Below, piece by piece: positions 35,173 through 44,571 of a stretch of 64,000 bases of DNA (positions are counted from its first letter, which is position 1; the number at the start of each line of letters is the position of its first letter). The notes beneath the pieces are model-generated. The model saw only the letters and a program-made list of their open reading frames with translations. It ran no database searches and was not told where the DNA came from. The stretch covers positions 1,178,001 to 1,242,000 of the forward strand of contig NZ_CP051144.1 of the NCBI RefSeq assembly GCF_012317385.1, in the 5' to 3' direction. Source of the stretch: Romboutsia sp. CE17 (lineage in GTDB: Bacteria > Bacillota > Clostridia > Peptostreptococcales > Peptostreptococcaceae). A program made the position numbers and the translations under genes.

Positions 35173-36522
35173 CTAAAAGAACAAACTATCAATTTTTCTT
35201 AAGTTTCTATTATTTGTTGTTAAAAAAACTATTTTATCATTTATTTTTATATATTCATCTTCTGTAGGAATTATGATAGAATCATTTCTAATAATAGCTA
35301 ATATCAATACTTCTGGCTTATTGTATAATTTTTTTAATGTTCTTCCTACAATATTATCTTTTTTAGAAATATTAATTTCCGAAACTTTAATTTTATTATG
35401 TAAACTATTAGATAAAAATTCTTTGAAATTTACATTATCTTTTTCTACATATTCAACAATTTCTTTTGAAATAATATCTTTCGGAGAGATAAAATTATTT
35501 AGATTACTAAAATTTAATAAGTTTTTTATTGATATGTTATTAACTAAAGTTATTACTTTAGGAACATTTAAATTACTAACATACATAGAAGTTATAATAT
35601 TTTTTTCATCTAAATCTGTCATTGAGATAAATACATCTGTATTATTTATACCTTCTTCTAATAAGATCTCTTGACTAGTACCATCTTCATTAATAACTCT
35701 AGCTTTTGGAGCTAGATAAGTTATTTCTTTACATTTATTAATGTCTTTTTCTAGAATTTTTACTTTTATACCAAGATTTGTTAATAAATTGGCTAAGTAA
35801 ATCCCTTCTTTTCTATGGCCAACAATCATTACAGATTTAATATCATTTTCTAAAACTCTTATATTGTGTAAAAAATTTTTAATATCTTTATCTAAGCCAA
35901 TTACGATAATTTTATCATTTTCTTTTAACATATAATCTAAGGGTGGAATTATTATATCGTTATTCTTATCTAAAATGCATATTTTAACATTTGTTTTAAA
36001 TATTTTATTTATTTCACCGATATGATAATTTATCAATTTATTATTATATTCAAGTTCTATATTTAATAGACTTACTTCTAATTTCTTTAAATGTTGAATT
36101 TTAAGCCAGGATGGATATCTAATAATTTTCATAATTTCTTCAGCAACTAACTTTTCTGGATTTATAATTAGGTTTAAGTTGAAATGCTCTCTCATGAATT
36201 TAGATTGATATGAATAATCTATATTACTAACTCTAGCTATTGTATTACAACATCCTAAGCTTTTAGCAATTATAGATGATACTAAGTTTACTTCATCAGA
36301 TGATGTTACTGAAATTAGTAAATCTGATTTACCCACATCTGCTCTTATTTGATTTTCATAAACAGCTCCATTTCCAAATATAGCCCTAACATCATAATTA
36401 TTTATTATTTTTTGAATCTTATTGTAATCATTATCTATCACAACTATATTGTGGTCTTTTTCAGATAACTTTTTAGTTAAAGCTTTTCCAATATTTCCGT
36501 TTCCGATGATTACTATATTCAT
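35173..36522 (-). CDS. trkA: Trk potassium transporter, NAD-binding subunit TrkA
   Basis: A 449-residue protein with two RCK units: N-domain GNGNIGKALTKKL at residue 6 with its TrkA_C part, and a second N-domain VGHRKEGIYLANLL near residue 230 followed by another TrkA_C. It binds nucleotides and gates TrkH. ATG at 36522 follows GGGGGA. The trkH RBS lies within the gap of a few bases after its stop, so the pair is an operon. Confidence 0.94.
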   Translation of the reverse strand: MNIVIIGNGNIGKALTKKLSEKDHNIVVIDNDYNKIQKIINNYDVRAIFGNGAVYENQIRADVGKSDLLISVTSSDEVNLVSSIIAKSLGCCNTIARVSNIDYSYQSKFMREHFNLNLIINPEKLVAEEIMKIIRYPSWLKIQHLKKLEVSLLNIELEYNNKLINYHIGEINKIFKTNVKICILDKNNDIIIPPLDYMLKENDKIIVIGLDKDIKNFLHNIRVLENDIKSVMIVGHRKEGIYLANLLTNLGIKVKILEKDINKCKEITYLAPKARVINEDGTSQEILLEEGINNTDVFISMTDLDEKNIITSMYVSNLNVPKVITLVNNISIKNLLNFSNLNNFISPKDIISKEIVEYVEKDNVNFKEFLSNSLHNKIKVSEINISKKDNIVGRTLKKLYNKPEVLILAIIRNDSIIIPTEDEYIKINDKIVFLTTNNRNLRKIDSLFF

Positions 36523-36630
36523 ACTATTCCCCCACTTTATAAGCATAATTAAAATGTTTATTAATTTACTCCTTTATAATAATACTATGATAATATAATC
36601 TGCTTTATTCTATATTAAAGAATCAATAAT

Positions 36631-36664
36631 AAAGGGATATGCAAGTATTATTGCATATCCCTTT
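36631..36664 (-). terminator. Terminator after the metallo-hydrolase gene
   Basis: AAAGGGATATGCAA pairs perfectly with TTGCATATCCCTTT over a six-base loop, T-rich on the minus strand. Confidence 0.92.
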
Positions 36665-36682
36665 ACTACTAATATTAAATAA

Positions 36683-37381
36683 TTATATTTCAATATAAAA
36701 TTCTTGATTTTTATGATTTATACAAATAATCTTATCTTTATATGTATTAGAATGACTTGATTCTAATAGTTTTTTTATTATTGAATATTTACCCCAGCAA
36801 TGCATAGGGAATACTATTTTTGTATTAGTATTTTTCATAAAAGTATCAAACCCTAAGTAATATTGTTCTCCTTGTCTAGGGTCTAGTGGTACAAAAGCTA
36901 TATCAAAATGATTATTTTTAATTTTATCAATTTCTTTTTTAAACATTGATTCAGCTTCTTTATTTTCTTTATCTGAATTTTCACCTTCCCAATGCCACCA
37001 GTTTAAATCACCTGCATGATATATAGTTTTACCCTCAACATTAACTATAAAAGCAACACCTATATCTGAAGATTCTAATGTTTTTATTTCTAATTTATCT
37101 AAAGATATGTCCTCATTGACATCTATATATGTTATATTATTAGCTTCTTTATTTATAATGTTCTTTATATCACTAGATAATATGTATTTTATATCTTTAT
37201 AATTAGATTCTAAATCAAATATTACTGAATTAAAGTGGTCATGATGACCATGGCTTGAAAAGACATAAAGTTTTTTATTTTTATCAAATTCTGGTATTTC
37301 CCCTTCAAAACAATCAAATAATAATGTACAGTCATCTAGCTCAATAGAAAAGCTACTGTGGTTAATATATGTTATTTTCAA
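36683..37381 (-). CDS. MBL-fold metallo-hydrolase (UlaG-like)
   Basis: A 232-residue metallo-beta-lactamase-fold protein. Zinc ligands appear in SSHGHHDHFNS (near residue 45), HAGDLNWWHW (near 117) and PMHCWG (near 193). The order matches UlaG/L-ascorbate-6-P lactonase-like proteins of unknown substrate. Start codon TTG, with AAAGGAGTG upstream. Monocistronic. Confidence 0.88.
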   Translation of the reverse strand: MKITYINHSSFSIELDDCTLLFDCFEGEIPEFDKNKKLYVFSSHGHHDHFNSVIFDLESNYKDIKYILSSDIKNIINKEANNITYIDVNEDISLDKLEIKTLESSDIGVAFIVNVEGKTIYHAGDLNWWHWEGENSDKENKEAESMFKKEIDKIKNNHFDIAFVPLDPRQGEQYYLGFDTFMKNTNTKIVFPMHCWGKYSIIKKLLESSHSNTYKDKIICINHKNQEFYIEI

Positions 37382-37494
37382 TTAAATCACTCCTTTTATT
37401 AATATTATAGAAATAGCTTCACTTACTTAGTCGTTAGTACCCAAAGTGAATATTTATTTATAATTTATATTTTATAAAAATTATTATCATATTT

Positions 37495-38499
37495 CTATGA
37501 TTTTTTTATATAGCTACAAATCGCATTAGTAAATTCTTCTGTACTTGAAGTACCACCTAAATCAGCGGTAAGCACATTCCCATTTATAAATACCTGTTTT
37601 AAAGAATCTTCTATTTTATTAGCATATGAATATTCCCCTAAATGCCTTAGCATCATTATTGATGATTGTATAATCGCAGTTGGATTTGCCTTTCCACTAC
37701 CAGCTATATCTGGTGCACTTCCATGAACAGCTTCAAATATAGCGTATTCATCTCCTATATTAGCACCTGGTATAATTCCAAGACCTCCTACTAATCCAGC
37801 ACATAAGTCAGATAAAATATCGCCATATAAATTTGGCATTACAAGTGTATCGTATTTTTCAGGATTTAAAACTAAATTCATTGCTGCTGCATCAACTATC
37901 AAATCATCATAGTTATTTATGCTATTTTTCTTACATAAATTCCTAAAAACATCTAAAAATAGACCATCTGATAATTTCATTATATTTGCTTTATGGACAC
38001 ATGTAAGTCTATTCCTATTATTATCTTTTAAATAATTACATGCAAAATTAACTATTCTTTCACTAGCTTCTTTAGTTATTATTTTTATACTTTCAGCACC
38101 ATAATCTCCTAGTTTATGCTCTATTCCAGTATACAAATCTTCTGTATTTTCTCTTACAATCACCAAATCAATATTATTATATCTCGATTTAATACCTTTA
38201 AATGATTTTATAGGCCTTAAGTTTGCATATAAATTTAATTCCTGTCTTAGTGTTACATTCACACTTTTAAACCCCTTTCCTACTGGTGTTGTAAGAGGTC
38301 CTTTAATAGCAATTTTATTTTTCTTGATGCTATTAATTACATGTTTTGGAATAGGTGTTCCATATTTATCTATACAATTTAGACCTGCATTTACTACTTC
38401 CCATTTTATATTAATTCCAGTAGCCTCAACTACTTTTACCATTGCATTAGACACTTCTGGTCCTATCCCATCACCTGGTATTAATGTTATATTGTACAT
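37495..38499 (-). CDS. icd: Isocitrate dehydrogenase, NAD-type (isopropylmalate dehydrogenase family)
   Basis: A 334-residue decarboxylating dehydrogenase, isocitrate to 2-oxoglutarate. Signatures: TLIPGDGIGPEV at the N-terminus, the substrate-binding KSVNVTLRQELNLYANLRP (near 85; serine and three arginines), and NLYGDILSDLCAGLVGGLG (near 222). The short length and sequence suit NAD-dependent enzymes. Leu-pathway use is less likely because an aconitase and a citrate synthase-type gene precede it in the operon. Confidence 0.88.
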   Translation of the reverse strand: MYNITLIPGDGIGPEVSNAMVKVVEATGINIKWEVVNAGLNCIDKYGTPIPKHVINSIKKNKIAIKGPLTTPVGKGFKSVNVTLRQELNLYANLRPIKSFKGIKSRYNNIDLVIVRENTEDLYTGIEHKLGDYGAESIKIITKEASERIVNFACNYLKDNNRNRLTCVHKANIMKLSDGLFLDVFRNLCKKNSINNYDDLIVDAAAMNLVLNPEKYDTLVMPNLYGDILSDLCAGLVGGLGIIPGANIGDEYAIFEAVHGSAPDIAGSGKANPTAIIQSSIMMLRHLGEYSYANKIEDSLKQVFINGNVLTADLGGTSSTEEFTNAICSYIKKS

Positions 38500-38533
38500 A
38501 TTTTCCCCCTTAATATTTATTTAGTAAAATACC

Positions 38534-40471
38534 TTATTTAAAATTTATCTTATTTTTTATATAATTTAATTTTCCACCAGCTTTGATTATCTCAATGTCT
38601 ATATCAGATAAATCAACTGATACCTTAAACAATGTATTTTTAGTTATATTTTTAACCTCTAAAACTTTGTTGTTTAAGTTTTCTAATATATTTTCTATTT
38701 CTATTTCTATTTCATCAAATAAATCTAAACTGTTATAATCTTTTTCATCTAAAAAATTCATTGGAACTATGCCACTATTAATTAAATTCGATTTGTGTAT
38801 TCTTGCGAAGCTTTTAGCAATAACACCCTTTATTCCAAGATATAATGGCACTAAAGCAGCATGCTCTCGACTTGAACCTTGACCATAGTTTTCTCCTCCT
38901 ATTATAAATCCTCCATTATGTTCATTTGCTCTTTTAGGAAATTCTGAATCAAGGCTGTTAAAACAATATTGTGATAAATAAGGAATATTACTTCTAAATG
39001 GTAATAATTTTGCATTAGATGGCATTATATGGTCTGTAGTTATATTATCATTACATTTTAGAAGTATTTTACCATTAATTTTATTTTGTAATGATTTATT
39101 TATTGGAAATGATTTTATATTAGGTCCTTTTATTACTTCTACATGGTCATTATCTTTTATTGGTTTAATAATCATACTATCATCTATTATAAATTTAGTA
39201 TTTTCTAAATTTTTAAACTCTATATTCAGTTCTCTTGGATCTGTTAATTCACCTTTTATTGCACTAGCTGCAGCAACTTCAGGACTAACTAAGTAAATAT
39301 TAGATGATAAAGTTCCACTTCTTCCGTAAAAATTTCTATTGAATGTTCTTAGGGAAACTGAATTTGTACCTGGAGATTGACCCATACCTATACATGGTCC
39401 ACATGATACTTCTAATATTCTTGCCCCTGAACTTATAATATCTCCTAAAGCTCCATTTCTAGCTATCATCTCCATTACTTGTTTAGATCCTGGAGCAATA
39501 ACTAAACTTATATCTTTATGAACTTTTCTATCTTTAAGTATTGTTGCAACCTTCATCAAATCTTCATAAGATGAATTTGTACAACTACCTATAGCAACTT
39601 GATCTACTTTAATCTTTGGAACGTCTTTTATACTTTTTACATTATCTGGAGAGTGTGGTAGAGCAACTAATGGCTCTAATTCTTCAAGATTTATAGTTAT
39701 CTCTTCATCATAAGTACAGTTATCATCTGCTTTTAATTCTATCCAATCATTTTCCCTATTTTGTTGTTTAAAATACCCTAGTGTTTTTTCATCACTTGGA
39801 AATATAGATGTTGTAGCACCTAACTCTGCTCCCATATTAGATATAGTAGCCCTTTGTGGTACTGACAAATATTTTACTCCATCTCCTCCATACTCAAATA
39901 TTTTTCCAACTCCACCTTTCACAGTAACTTTCCTTAGCACCTCTAATATAATATCTTTTGCAGAAACCATATACTTTAATTTGCCCAATAAGTTAACCTT
40001 ACAAACCTTTGGCATTTTGATATAATACTCTCCTCCTGCCATTGCTATAGCAACATCTAGACCACCAGCTCCAATTGATAGCATTCCCACACCTCCTGAT
40101 GTTGGAGTATGGCTATCTGATCCTAAAAGAGTATCCCCTGGAGTTGAAAATCTTTCTAAAAATACTTGATGACATATTCCATTACCTGGTTTAGAAAAAT
40201 ATATTCCATGTTTTTCTGCAACTGTTTGAATATATTTGTGATCATCTGCATTTTCAAATCCTTGTTGAAGCATGTTATGGTCTATAAATGCAACACTTCT
40301 TTTTGTTTTAACCTTATCTATATTCATAGCTTCTAGCTGTAGATATACCATTGTTCCCGTAGAATCTTGAGTTAAGGTTTGATCTATTTTTATACCTATA
40401 GATTCATCTTTTTTTAAATCTCCTTTAACTAAATGTTTTTTTAATATTTTATAAACTAAATTATCTCCCAT
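38534..40471 (-). CDS. Aconitate hydratase
   Basis: A 645-residue aconitase that isomerises citrate to isocitrate. [4Fe-4S] cysteines are in AIGSCTNSSYEDL (near residue 290) and CGPCIGMGQSPGT (near 355). The swivelling C-domain begins near 480 and contains the ENYGQGSSREHAALVP active-site loop. Shorter than AcnA/AcnB (about 890), it belongs to the compact anaerobe type. Middle gene of the operon. Confidence 0.93.
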   Translation of the reverse strand: MGDNLVYKILKKHLVKGDLKKDESIGIKIDQTLTQDSTGTMVYLQLEAMNIDKVKTKRSVAFIDHNMLQQGFENADDHKYIQTVAEKHGIYFSKPGNGICHQVFLERFSTPGDTLLGSDSHTPTSGGVGMLSIGAGGLDVAIAMAGGEYYIKMPKVCKVNLLGKLKYMVSAKDIILEVLRKVTVKGGVGKIFEYGGDGVKYLSVPQRATISNMGAELGATTSIFPSDEKTLGYFKQQNRENDWIELKADDNCTYDEEITINLEELEPLVALPHSPDNVKSIKDVPKIKVDQVAIGSCTNSSYEDLMKVATILKDRKVHKDISLVIAPGSKQVMEMIARNGALGDIISSGARILEVSCGPCIGMGQSPGTNSVSLRTFNRNFYGRSGTLSSNIYLVSPEVAAASAIKGELTDPRELNIEFKNLENTKFIIDDSMIIKPIKDNDHVEVIKGPNIKSFPINKSLQNKINGKILLKCNDNITTDHIMPSNAKLLPFRSNIPYLSQYCFNSLDSEFPKRANEHNGGFIIGGENYGQGSSREHAALVPLYLGIKGVIAKSFARIHKSNLINSGIVPMNFLDEKDYNSLDLFDEIEIEIENILENLNNKVLEVKNITKNTLFKVSVDLSDIDIEIIKAGGKLNYIKNKINFK

Positions 40472-40502
40472 ATTTGCCCCCTATTCAATTAATTAATTTA
40501 TA

Positions 40503-41657
40503 TTATATGATTTTGTCTTTTATTATATCGTTATATAGTTGAACTAACTCTTTGTCAAATAAAGTTCTTTTGGCTCTTATGCAAAGAGCTCTAACTGATT
40601 CAAGCATAATTGATGCATCTTCATCATTTAAATTGATATCATACTCTTTAAATTTATTTACGATTGCTGCTTTCCCTGAATGTTTTCCTATAACAATTTG
40701 TCTTTCAAGTCCAACCTCTTTAGGATTAAAAGCTTCGTAATTAGTTGGATTTTTCAAAGCTCCATCGGCATGTATTCCAGACTCATGTTTAAACATATTG
40801 CTACCTACGATAGCCTTCCATGCAGGTAAATCTCTTCCAGATGCACTTGAAACGTATTCTGATAAATCTTTAAATTTCGTAGTATCAATGTTAGTATCAT
40901 ATCCGTGAATATATTTTAAAGCCATCAAAACTTCTTCTAAAGCTGCATTTCCAGCTCTCTCTCCTAAACCATTTACTGTAACGCCTACATAGTTAGCCCC
41001 ACCAATTATTCCTGCTATAGCATTAGCTGTTGCAAGACCAAAGTCATTATGAGTATGCATTTCTATATCAAATTTTGTTTTATTATAAATTTTACTAATT
41101 TTATCTTTTATAGAAAATGGATCCATAATTCCTACTGTGTCACAATATCTAAATCTATCTGCACCTGCTTGTTTTGCTACTTCAATAAATTCTATTAAAA
41201 AGTCATCATTAGCCCTAGATGCATCTTCCCCATTAACAGATACGTATAGTCCATTTCTTTTTGCATATTCAACTGATTTAACCATATTCTCCAAAACCCA
41301 CTCTCTTGAAGTCTTAAGCTTATTTTGTATGTGTATATCAGATACAGATATTGATATTGCTACCGAATCAACACCACAATCTATAGAATTTTCAATATCA
41401 GATATTACTGCTCTATTCCAAGCCATAATACTAGATTTTAGGTTTCTTTTACATATTGATTTTATCACCTCTTTTTCATCTCCTCCCATAGCCGGTATAC
41501 CAACTTCTATTTGATTTATACCTAAGTCACTTAACATTTGAGAAATTGCAATTTTTTCATGATTTGCAAATACAACGCCTGCCGTTTGCTCTCCATCTCT
41601 TAGGGTAGTATCCACTATTTTTATGCTCTTTAAACTTTTTCTATCAATTATACACAT
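40503..41657 (-). CDS. Citrate (Re)-synthase / homocitrate synthase family protein
   Basis: A 384-residue DRE-TIM barrel acyltransferase. The metal-binding motif is IVDTTLRDGEQTAGV, with HTHNDFGLATANA near residue 192 and NGLGERAGNAALEEV near residue 220. It is annotated as homocitrate or trans-homoaconitate synthase (AksA) in clostridia. The adjacent aconitase and isocitrate dehydrogenase suggest condensation of acetyl-CoA with oxaloacetate to citrate. That function is inferred from context; relatives with Re-citrate synthase activity are known in Clostridium kluyveri. First gene of a three-gene operon. Confidence 0.85.
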   Translation of the reverse strand: MCIIDRKSLKSIKIVDTTLRDGEQTAGVVFANHEKIAISQMLSDLGINQIEVGIPAMGGDEKEVIKSICKRNLKSSIMAWNRAVISDIENSIDCGVDSVAISISVSDIHIQNKLKTSREWVLENMVKSVEYAKRNGLYVSVNGEDASRANDDFLIEFIEVAKQAGADRFRYCDTVGIMDPFSIKDKISKIYNKTKFDIEMHTHNDFGLATANAIAGIIGGANYVGVTVNGLGERAGNAALEEVLMALKYIHGYDTNIDTTKFKDLSEYVSSASGRDLPAWKAIVGSNMFKHESGIHADGALKNPTNYEAFNPKEVGLERQIVIGKHSGKAAIVNKFKEYDINLNDEDASIMLESVRALCIRAKRTLFDKELVQLYNDIIKDKII

Positions 41658-41891
41658 AATTAAAATACCTCCAGATTTTTATTGAATTTCATTTTAAAAT
41701 AACAAATATGAATTTTTTTATTTATAAGTTTCATTTTTATTTATATAATTGCAATCAATTAAATCTTTTAATATATTATATTCACATTATTTCAACAATG
41801 CATTAGTATTATTATTTTTTTATAAATAATTTAAATGCAAGATTATTTTTATAAATTTCATTTACATATTATCACTTAAATAATTTTATAG

Positions 41892-41906
41892 AATTTTCAG
41901 AAAATA
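41892..41906 (+). promoter_or_regulatory. CodY-like box
   Basis: AATTTTCAGAAAATA matches the CodY consensus AATTTTCWGAAAATT at 14 of 15 positions. It ends two bases before the -35 of the metQ promoter and is about 235 bases upstream of the citrate synthase gene on the other strand. CodY represses nitrogen-related genes when branched-chain amino acids and GTP are high. Confidence 0.65.
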
Positions 41907-41908
41907 TG

Positions 41909-41937
41909 TAGACAAATAATTCATTTTATACTATAGT
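41909..41937 (+). promoter_or_regulatory. Promoter of the SAM riboswitch/metQ transcript
   Basis: TAGACA (41909-41914), 17-base gap, TATAGT (41932-41937); about 34 bases before the aptamer. Confidence 0.6.
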
Positions 41938-41970
41938 TTAAATATAAAATATTAATAACAATTAAATAAG

Positions 41971-42112
41971 CCTTATCAAGAGAGGTGGAGGGACTGGCCC
42001 TATGAAACCCAGCAACCAGTATATTAATTTATACATGGTGCTAAATCCTGCGGCATTATGCTGAAAGATAAGTATAAACTAAAAACCTGAGTTTATACTC
42101 AGGTTTTTTTAT
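41971..42112 (+). promoter_or_regulatory. SAM-I (S-box) riboswitch controlling metQ
   Basis: The conserved S-box core is clear: TTATCAAGAGAGGTGGAGGG, CCTATGAAACCC, CAGCAACC, GGTGCTAAATCC and GAAAGATAAG. An antiterminator AGTATAAACT (42071-42080) is the exact complement of AGTTTATACT inside the terminator hairpin (42085-42112; CCTGAG/CTCAGG, then T7). SAM binding favours the terminator, so metQ is shut off when methionine/SAM is plentiful. Confidence 0.96.
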
Positions 42113-42172
42113 TAATTTCTTTTATCTTATATAAAAGGGCTTACTTAGTAGTTAAATTAAGGGGGAAATTAT

Positions 42173-43000
42173 ATGTATCAAAAAAAATCATTATTAAAAA
42201 AAATATTAGGGTTTACTTTATCTATCTCACTAGGTGTATTTTCTATAGGTTGTTCTTCTACTTCTAACACTAGTGAAGAAAATGATAAGAAAATAGTAGT
42301 AGGTGCTATGCAGGTTCCTGGGGGAGAACTTTTAAATCACTTAAAGTCAGATATTGAAAAAGAAGGGTATGAATTAGAAGTAGTTATATTTAATGACTAC
42401 AATACTCCTAATACAGCGCTTGCAGAAGGTGATATAGACGCTAACTTATTTCAGCATAAACCATTTTTAAATGAGTGTATAGAAAAGCAAAACTTTGATT
42501 TAACACCAGTTGTAGACTTATATGAAGTACCTTTACAAGCATATTCAAATAAAATAAAATCTTTTGATGATTTAAAGTCTGGTAGTAAATTTGCTTTACC
42601 TAATGATCCTACAAATGGCTCAAGAGCATTAAAAATGTTAGAAAATGAAGGTATAATAAAAATAAAAGAAGGGGTATCCTTACCATCAGCAAAGGATATA
42701 GTAGAAAATCCTAAAAATATTGAATTTATAGAAGCTGAAGCAAATCAATTACCATCATTATTACCAGATGTTGATGCAGCCTTTATAAACGGTAACTTCG
42801 CAGTAGCTGCAGGATTAGATGCAAGTAAGCAAAGTATTTATGCTCCTGAAACTGATAATACTTATGTAAATATACTAGCTTGCAGAACTGAAGATAAAAA
42901 CAGTGAAAAAATACAAGTATTAAAAAAAGTATTGTCATCTGATAAATCAAGAGAATTTATACAAGAAAACTATAAAGGAATAATCATACCTGTATTTTAA
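42173..43000 (+). CDS. metQ: Methionine-binding lipoprotein MetQ
   Basis: A 275-residue NLPA/MetQ solute-binding lipoprotein. Signal peptide with lipobox SIGC (near residue 27), then KIVVGAMQVPGGELLNHLKSD, DIDANLFQHKPFLNE and KFALPNDPTNGSRALKMLENEG, all family motifs. It delivers methionine to a MetNI transporter, but metN and metI are not adjacent and must lie elsewhere. Preceded by a SAM-I riboswitch; RBS AGGGGG. Confidence 0.95.
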   Translation: MYQKKSLLKKILGFTLSISLGVFSIGCSSTSNTSEENDKKIVVGAMQVPGGELLNHLKSDIEKEGYELEVVIFNDYNTPNTALAEGDIDANLFQHKPFLNECIEKQNFDLTPVVDLYEVPLQAYSNKIKSFDDLKSGSKFALPNDPTNGSRALKMLENEGIIKIKEGVSLPSAKDIVENPKNIEFIEAEANQLPSLLPDVDAAFINGNFAVAAGLDASKQSIYAPETDNTYVNILACRTEDKNSEKIQVLKKVLSSDKSREFIQENYKGIIIPVF

Positions 43001-43004
43001 AAAT

Positions 43005-43049
43005 AAAAAAGCAAATATAAGTTTATTGATAAGCTTATATTTGCTTTTT
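43005..43049 (+). terminator. Bidirectional terminator between metQ and the COG4100 gene
   Basis: AAAAAGCAAATATAAG pairs with CTTATATTTGCTTTTT over a 12-base loop. Confidence 0.9.
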
Positions 43050-43088
43050 ATTCTATTATATCTTATTTAAAGATAGATTTATTTATAT

Positions 43089-44375
43089 TTATTTAGCTTT
43101 TTTCATACTTTGTATTGCTTTTAAAGTTCCCATTTTTGAATGGTCAAAAGTAAGTCCACCTTGGAAATACACATTATAAGGAGGTCTTATAGGAGCATCA
43201 GCACTTAATTCTATAGATGAACCTTGAATAAATGCACCTGCTGCCATAATAACTTCACTATCATATCCTGGCATTGCCCATGGTTCAGGTCTTACATAAG
43301 AGTCAACTGGAGCTGCTGCTTGTATTCCTTGACAAAAACTTATAACTTCTTCTGCATTATTAAGTCTTACAACTTGTATAATATCACTTCTTACATCATT
43401 ATATTTAGGTAGTACCTCATACCCTAATTTTTCAAATGCTCTTGCACAGAAAATAGCACCCATAACAGCTTGAGAAGTAACATATGGAGCCATGAAGAAT
43501 CCTTGAAGTACTGTTCTAGTAGTTCCAAATGTAAGACCACATTCTTTTCCAATTCCTGGAGTAGTAAGTCTATATGATATCATTTCTACTAATTCTTTTT
43601 TACCTACTATATAACCACCTGTTAGTGCTAGACCTCCACCTGGATTTTTAATTAAAGATCCAGCCATTATATCAACACCAACTTCTGTAGGTTCTTTTGT
43701 ATCTAAGAACTCACCATAACAGTTATCTACCATTACTATTATATTTTTATTTATAGATTTTACTGTATCTACAGCTTCTTTTATATCTTCTATTGTAAGA
43801 GATTTTCTCCACGCATATCCTTTTGATCTTTGTATCATTACAAGTTTTGTTCTATCATTTATTTTACTTTTGATTCCTTCTAAATCTATGTTTCCGTCTT
43901 CTAAAAAATCAACTTGATCATATGTAACTCCAAATTCTTTTAAACATCCTTTTTCTTCTCTAATACCAATTACACCTTGCAATGTATCATAAGGAGCCCC
44001 TGTAACTGAAAGTATTTCATCTCCAGGACGTACAATACCTTGTACGCATAAACTTAAAGCATGAGTTCCATTTACAATTATAGGTCTAACTAAAGCATCT
44101 TCAGTTTTAAATACATTTGCAAATATTTCTTCTACTTTCTCACGCCCTATATCATTATATCCATATCCAGTAGTCCAATTAAAGTGATTATCACTTAAAT
44201 GAGCTTCTTGCATTGCCTTTAATACTTTATATTGGTTAAATTCTCTTATCTTTTTTAAATTTTCAAATTGAGGTTCTATGTCTTTCATTACTTCTTCTGC
44301 TAATTCAAAAGTCTCGTCGTCAATTCCATAAAAACCTTTTAAAAGTTCTTTAGTTTCATTAAGCATTTTATTCAC
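43089..44375 (-). CDS. Methionine gamma-lyase family protein (COG4100, YnbB-like)
   Basis: A 428-residue PLP-dependent enzyme of the COG4100 family, once called aluminium resistance protein. The PLP lysine is probably in AGSLIKNPGGGLALTGGYIVG (near residue 237). GTHALSLCVQGI and MVDNCYGEFLDTKEPTEVG are also seen. The reaction is presumed C-S lysis but is unproven. In many Firmicutes it sits next to hfq-miaA; here a GntP gene intervenes. Confidence 0.9.
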   Translation of the reverse strand: MNKMLNETKELLKGFYGIDDETFELAEEVMKDIEPQFENLKKIREFNQYKVLKAMQEAHLSDNHFNWTTGYGYNDIGREKVEEIFANVFKTEDALVRPIIVNGTHALSLCVQGIVRPGDEILSVTGAPYDTLQGVIGIREEKGCLKEFGVTYDQVDFLEDGNIDLEGIKSKINDRTKLVMIQRSKGYAWRKSLTIEDIKEAVDTVKSINKNIIVMVDNCYGEFLDTKEPTEVGVDIMAGSLIKNPGGGLALTGGYIVGKKELVEMISYRLTTPGIGKECGLTFGTTRTVLQGFFMAPYVTSQAVMGAIFCARAFEKLGYEVLPKYNDVRSDIIQVVRLNNAEEVISFCQGIQAAAPVDSYVRPEPWAMPGYDSEVIMAAGAFIQGSSIELSADAPIRPPYNVYFQGGLTFDHSKMGTLKAIQSMKKAK

Positions 44376-44571
44376 CTGTCTCTTTATTTATTTCAACATC
44401 AAAATTTTATCATATCGCATATATTACTGCAAGTTTATCAACTGTATCTCATTATTAAGCTCAAAGTTATTTTTAATAGTATCTTTAATAGTAATTAATT
44501 ATTTTTAACTATTAGTTTGGGCATATTAAATATAATCTACTTAAAACTTAGGAAAAAGAGGATATTATAAT

